Source: Hufsiella ginkgonis (GTDB taxonomy: Bacteria > Bacteroidota > Bacteroidia > Sphingobacteriales > Sphingobacteriaceae). From it: 64,000 bases of DNA. The notes below the pieces were generated by a model that was not told the DNA's origin, did not search any database, and worked only from the letters and a program-made list of their open reading frames with translations. The stretch lies in assembly GCF_009834915.1 (NCBI RefSeq), contig NZ_WVHS01000003.1:715988-779987 (forward strand), written 5' to 3'. Below are positions 63,381 to 64,000 of the stretch, in pieces (within the stretch, counting starts at the first letter, position 1; each line of letters opens with the position of its first letter). The position numbers and the translations under genes were made by a program.

Positions 63381-64000
63381 CTATTCCTTTTCCCCCTGCG
63401 GCGCCTTCGCATTCACCGGGTTCGTTCCCTTCAACGAAAGGATATAGTTGGCAACTCCCGCGATCTGTTTCGGCGTGAGCTTTTTTTCCCAGGAGATCAT
63501 TCCCTTTTCGGGGATGCCGTACTTGATCGTTTTAAAGATGCTGTTTACAGCGCCGCCGTGCAGCCAGTATGCGTCGGTAAGGTTAGGTCCTACTACACCT
63601 TGTGCATGGTCGCCGTGGCAGGGCACGCAATTGGTGGCAAAAACGGCTTTTCCTTCGGCTATTTCCCCGGCGTCGGCGGATACCCTTACAGACGATTCGT
63701 CTACTGCGTTGGCGGCGCTTGCCAGGAAGGCGGCCTGTTCCGTTTTTGCTTTTGCCATTTCATCGGCGTACTCCTGGTCCTGCAGTTTGCCCCAGCTGAA
63801 GACGTGGTAAATAAGCAGGTAGCCTGCGGCGAACACAATGGTGCCATAAAAGAGCCCCATGAACCATGCGGGGGTGGGGTTATTCAGCTCCACGATGCCA
63901 TCGTAGTCATCGTCTGCCTGCATGGCGGTTTCGTCGGCGAGGGGTTTCAGGCCCAGGAACTTGTTCCATACCGATGGCCGGGCTTTACGCAAAGCAAGCC
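63381..64000 (-). CDS. ccoP: cbb3 oxidase subunit III (CcoP), 5' end cut by window edge
   Basis: The frame stays open to the right edge, so the N-terminus, probably one more transmembrane helix, is missing. Visible: PTPAWFMGLFYGTIVFAAGY transmembrane helix and a periplasmic cytochrome c domain with the haem motif CVPCH at residues 122-126 of the visible reading from 63992, and GIPEKGMISW with a likely Met ligand. Only one haem c site is present, as is usual in Bacteroidota; proteobacterial CcoP has two. Confidence 0.95.
   Translation of the reverse strand, partial: LALRKARPSVWNKFLGLKPLADETAMQADDDYDGIVELNNPTPAWFMGLFYGTIVFAAGYLLIYHVFSWGKLQDQEYADEMAKAKTEQAAFLASAANAVDESSVRVSADAGEIAEGKAVFATNCVPCHGDHAQGVVGPNLTDAYWLHGGAVNSIFKTIKYGIPEKGMISWEKKLTPKQIAGVANYILSLKGTNPVNAKAPQGEKE

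Overview
The window reads as chromosome of a Bacteroidota bacterium, most likely Sphingobacteriaceae (Mucilaginibacter- or Pedobacter-like; inference). Supporting signs are SLBB-type polysaccharide export genes, a xylan cluster with GH10, GH43, GH67 and GH115 enzymes, a single-haem CcoP with CcoG/CcoH, Bacteroidota-type -7 boxes (TAnnTTTG) at several starts, and mostly weak ribosome-binding sites. Both edges cut genes: a LuxR-type regulator on the left and ccoP on the right. No rRNA, tRNA, CRISPR array or intact mobile element was recognised.

0.5-25.6 kb is a surface polysaccharide region. A tightly overlapping plus-strand operon (2386-13189) carries Wza-like export, Wzz-like chain-length and Wzx-like flippase genes. 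They are followed by an unusual sugar-modification set: DegT aminotransferase, WbqC-like protein, a divergent DegT-like protein, GNAT acyltransferase, FabH-like ketoacyl synthase, SDR reductase and a GT2. A convergent minus-strand operon (20073-13205) carries UDP-galactopyranose mutase, a galactofuranosyltransferase-like GT, three GT4 enzymes and a Wzy-like polymerase. A second mutase gene starts a third operon (21857-24804). The leaders of the two mutase genes share a perfect 24-bp core and weaker similarity around it.

25.9-36.0 kb is a compact xylan-degradation operon: GH43, GH10, GH115, a large SGNH/SASA esterase, GH67 and a CE6-like esterase. No SusC/SusD transporter lies in the window.

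36.0-50.7 kb is a mixed housekeeping and stress region: inorganic pyrophosphatase, PncC-like amidohydrolase, ankyrin protein facing a large KatE catalase across a shared terminator, SemiSWEET, SDR, zinc alcohol dehydrogenase beside a perfect FNR/FixK box, SRPBCC protein, LLM flavin oxidoreductase, a voltage-gated K+ channel with a zinc-ribbon tail, and an Fsr-like MFS exporter. Between 47.45 and 48.2 kb lie two decayed gene remnants, one resembling Old Yellow Enzyme and one resembling an Rpn/PD-(D/E)XK transposase.

50.8-64 kb looks like a low-oxygen respiration region: two YceI proteins, an outer-membrane barrel, two tandem universal stress proteins, a soluble FixL-type haem-PAS kinase, a regulator that fuses a FixJ-like receiver to an FNR/FixK-type DNA-binding module, HemN, and the cbb3 oxidase genes ccoP, ccoG, ccoH and a SafE-like membrane protein. 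The kinase keeps the FixL haem-pocket residues at FixL spacing. The regulator has the E-x-x-S-R recognition helix, and FNR-like palindromes occur in the window. Together these suggest a shortened FixL-to-FixJ/K oxygen circuit.
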